Source: Mycobacterium barrassiae
GTDB taxonomy: Bacteria; Actinomycetota; Actinomycetes; Mycobacteriales; Mycobacteriaceae
Length of the DNA stretch: 64,000 nucleotides
Assembly (NCBI RefSeq): GCF_025822765.1
Contig: NZ_JACKUK010000009.1
Location: forward strand, 62,973-126,972
Direction of reading: 5' to 3'
The translations under genes were made by a program, and so were the position numbers. The notes beneath the pieces are model-generated. The model searched no databases. It was not told the DNA's origin and saw only the letters and a list, made by a program, of their open reading frames with translations. Below, one piece after another: positions 63,401 through 64,000 of this stretch (positions are counted from its first letter, which is position 1; each line of letters begins with the position of its first letter).

Positions 63401-63753
63401 TCTGCCTCGCCGGTGCGCTGAGCTTCAACCTGGCCAGTCCCGACAGCGACGACAACACCCCGGTGTTCGCGCAGCTGATGCTCGACGAGGCGTTCTCCAA
63501 GTCCGACCCGCAGTTCGCGCAGCAGGCGCTGTCGGCGTTCCGCAAGTTCGGCTTCCAGTTGGTGATCGTGGCGACGGTGCAGAACGCGACGACCATCCAG
63601 CCCTACATCGACAGCGTGGTGATGGTGTCGAAGACGGAGGCGACGGGTCGCAATGCCCGCCCGGTGGCGACGGTGGCGACGCGGACCATCTCGGAGTTCA
63701 CCTCGCTGCGGCAGGAGATGCGCAAGAGCGCGAAGGTGCCGGTCAGTGTGTGA
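60391..63753 (+). CDS. jetC: JetC/MksB-like SMC ATPase of the Wadjet/Mks complex
   Basis: A 1120-residue SMC-type protein. Walker [10 protein letters not shown] is at residues 36-44, and two long coiled coils (about 270-450 and 625-860) flank a hinge-like middle ([20 protein letters not shown]). The ABC signature [12 protein letters not shown] near 990 and Walker [15 protein letters not shown] near 1030 lie in the C-terminal head. The start is a TTG inside the jetB end. No ATG occurs before the ATP site. This is the motor that extrudes DNA loops. In Wadjet, small circular DNA is then cut by JetD, which is not seen here. Confidence 0.92.
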   Translation: MTTEQFHLSRLQVINWGVFDGYHSIPFSAGGALIAGASGSGKSSLLDAISLGFLPFNRRNFNASGDNTAAGSSAGRRTVDKYVRGAWGQRSDGGTSRVMYLRGEGTAWSAVAVTYTSDTGRTVTGLVLKWLTGESRNDSSSRFVLGDGDLDIEDVCNRWAAGRFDTKVFTDDWRFTTKVESQYLAQLYATIGIRASDAAQQLLGKAKSLKSVGGLEQFVREFMLDEPDSLARLPEALKQIDPLVEARELLAVAQKKRKILGDIEAIQQRYTSESSDLGIIDLVDAPMVRAFTDHVRLAQCPTQIETLDSTIAQLENEYEDVTRSLNLAKAEADSLNAQISGSSANIAPLQSQVTAAETEAEQVERRRAAYDDMLAAQDIDSPHTADEFWNLREELLAEATELLAKVERNREASTDAEYAQKAARIARDDAAKELKRVEHVGSALPEFAIAMRDHISAAIKVAPSELPYIAELLDLKPDQTRWRTAVEKVLRGAGLRLLVPDQHWEKVLRFVNDTDMRGRLQLHHVRTKMLGADPVDPEPNTLAGKLFAVDPRHPCAAEAVDVITHAGDHVCVDTPDVFARYRRAVTDTGLYKDSDRLAIKDDRRAVKQSEYLYQGDVSAKINALTLELAAAEETYQKARRVADDIAAQRQQWRDRAAACKAICEQFPQWSQIDTETADGHAERLREQYELLLADNPDLDALNARADECWSQIQKFMTRRGAIQTRRDTLDERRTRLLDLQERLSPAFVSEPLTELLHRYSAALPMSLELLDPEPYRDALFTAIKKEREQLRESRRRSYDELARILNTFDTSFPDAIPNDSEDFDERVHDYVALCKHIDERELPEAYERMMRLVTEQAPDAILTLHRVAEQEARRIAEQIDRVNNGLGAVEFNRGTRLTLRATPRNLAAVDELTEIVRSISRRIAEVGLGDKQAILDQYADILRLRNRLASTAPEDKAWTRDALDVRNRFMFDCAEWDVATDELIRTHSNAGDNSGGEQEKLMAFCLAGALSFNLASPDSDDNTPVFAQLMLDEAFSKSDPQFAQQALSAFRKFGFQLVIVATVQNATTIQPYIDSVVMVSKTEATGRNARPVATVATRTISEFTSLRQEMRKSAKVPVSV

Positions 63754-63803
63754 GAGCAGCAACGACTACGAAATCCGTCGAGCCTGAGCCCCGGTTATTG
63801 ACG

Positions 63804-63821
63804 ACGGCGTAGCAACGCCGT
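63804..63821 (+). terminator. Hairpin terminator candidate after jetC
   Basis: ACGGCG (63804-63809) pairs with CGCCGT (63816-63821) around TAGCAA, about 50 bases after the jetC stop. It suggests that the transcript ends here and does not continue into a jetD gene. Confidence 0.5.
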
Positions 63822-63913
63822 TAGTGCGGCTGACCAAAATTGAAGCAGGAAGCCATATCTGGCAGTTCCCTGAGAAGTGCAGACTCGCTGCGGTTTTCGT
63901 ACTAGTGTCAACC

Positions 63914-64000
63914 ATGGTTGAGCTTCCAGCCCGCCGGCAGCGCCTGATGGCGCCGCGTACTGGGGTCTCACCTCGGGGACGCTGCCCGGCGATATCTGCG
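63914..64000 (+). CDS. Possible start of a gene cut by the window edge
   Basis: An open frame begins at ATG 63914 (MVELPARRQRLMAPRTG) and runs off the end. TACTAG about ten bases upstream could be a -10, which would give a leaderless message. No ribosome site is seen and 29 residues are too few for a family call. Confidence 0.25.
   Translation, partial: MVELPARRQRLMAPRTGVSPRGRCPAISA

Noticed and set aside
60520-63762. A 1080-residue open frame antisense to jetC
   Set aside because: Same artefact of third-position GC. The product is Leu/Gly/Val/Arg low-complexity and jetC has all SMC motifs on the plus strand.
63754-64000. A jetD gene directly after jetC
   Set aside because: The 160 bases after jetC hold stops in all frames and a hairpin. 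The open frame from 63914 is too short to judge and does not begin like a JetD protein.

Overview
The window is high-GC actinobacterial chromosome, almost certainly from a fast-growing environmental mycobacterium (Mycolicibacterium-type). The clues are an antigen 85-like secreted protein, an MPT63-like secreted protein, a PknF-like kinase, an F420-type luciferase-like oxidoreductase, MmpL remnants, VapBC modules and frequent GTG or TTG starts. No rRNA, tRNA, CRISPR array or insertion sequence was seen.

Layout. 0-5.3 kb: recC (end), recB and recD in one overlapping operon, closed by a long perfect palindrome. 5.3-17.2 kb: metabolic and cell-envelope genes: SRPBCC protein plus sulfatase, a frameshifted acyl-AMP/CoA ligase, a dicarboxylate transporter overlapping a tartrate/D-malate dehydrogenase, MPT63-like and antigen 85-like secreted proteins, and a flavin amine oxidase behind a tandem operator. 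17.2-21.1 kb: a vapBC deletion scar, a PIF1-type helicase fused to an exonuclease-like region and a BRCT domain, and a RES-domain toxin-antitoxin pair. 21.1-24.8 kb: membrane Ser/Thr kinase and small enzymes. 24.8-29.2 kb: a cobalt-type nitrile hydratase operon (DUF1097 membrane protein, beta, alpha, accessory protein, CbtB, CbtA) facing a GlxA/AraC regulator. 29.3-35.8 kb: frameshifted DUF2293 gene, TetR regulator with operator and target, serine hydrolase, P450, GIY-YIG-like protein and AAA+ ATPase. 35.8-40 kb: quinol nitric oxide reductase operon with a slipin and two membrane proteins. 40.1-41.1 kb: wrecked mmpL and glutamate-cysteine ligase genes. 41.1-48.1 kb: esterase, polar amino-acid ABC importer with a binding protein-permease fusion, two exported proteins, prfC.

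48.2-64 kb is an accessory, defence-like region: vapBC, an unknown protein, a decayed patch with phosphatase and other fragments, an EVE-domain McrB with a DUF2357 McrC, and a Wadjet/MksBEF-type SMC system. The SMC system is split. jetA stands alone, then come a patatin-like protein (opposite strand), an ERCC4-type nuclease with an Lsr2-like C-terminus and a coiled-coil protein, then jetB-jetC. No JetD gene lies in the window. jetA and jetB are each preceded by the same promoter-proximal element (GACATGTC exactly 20 bases before a TATGTT/TAAGTT -10), which suggests the two halves are still co-regulated.

Two otherwise healthy genes (acyl ligase, DUF2293) carry a single-base lesion beside a short G run. 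These may be assembly errors. The vapBC, mmpL, ligase and phosphatase remnants carry several lesions and look truly decayed.
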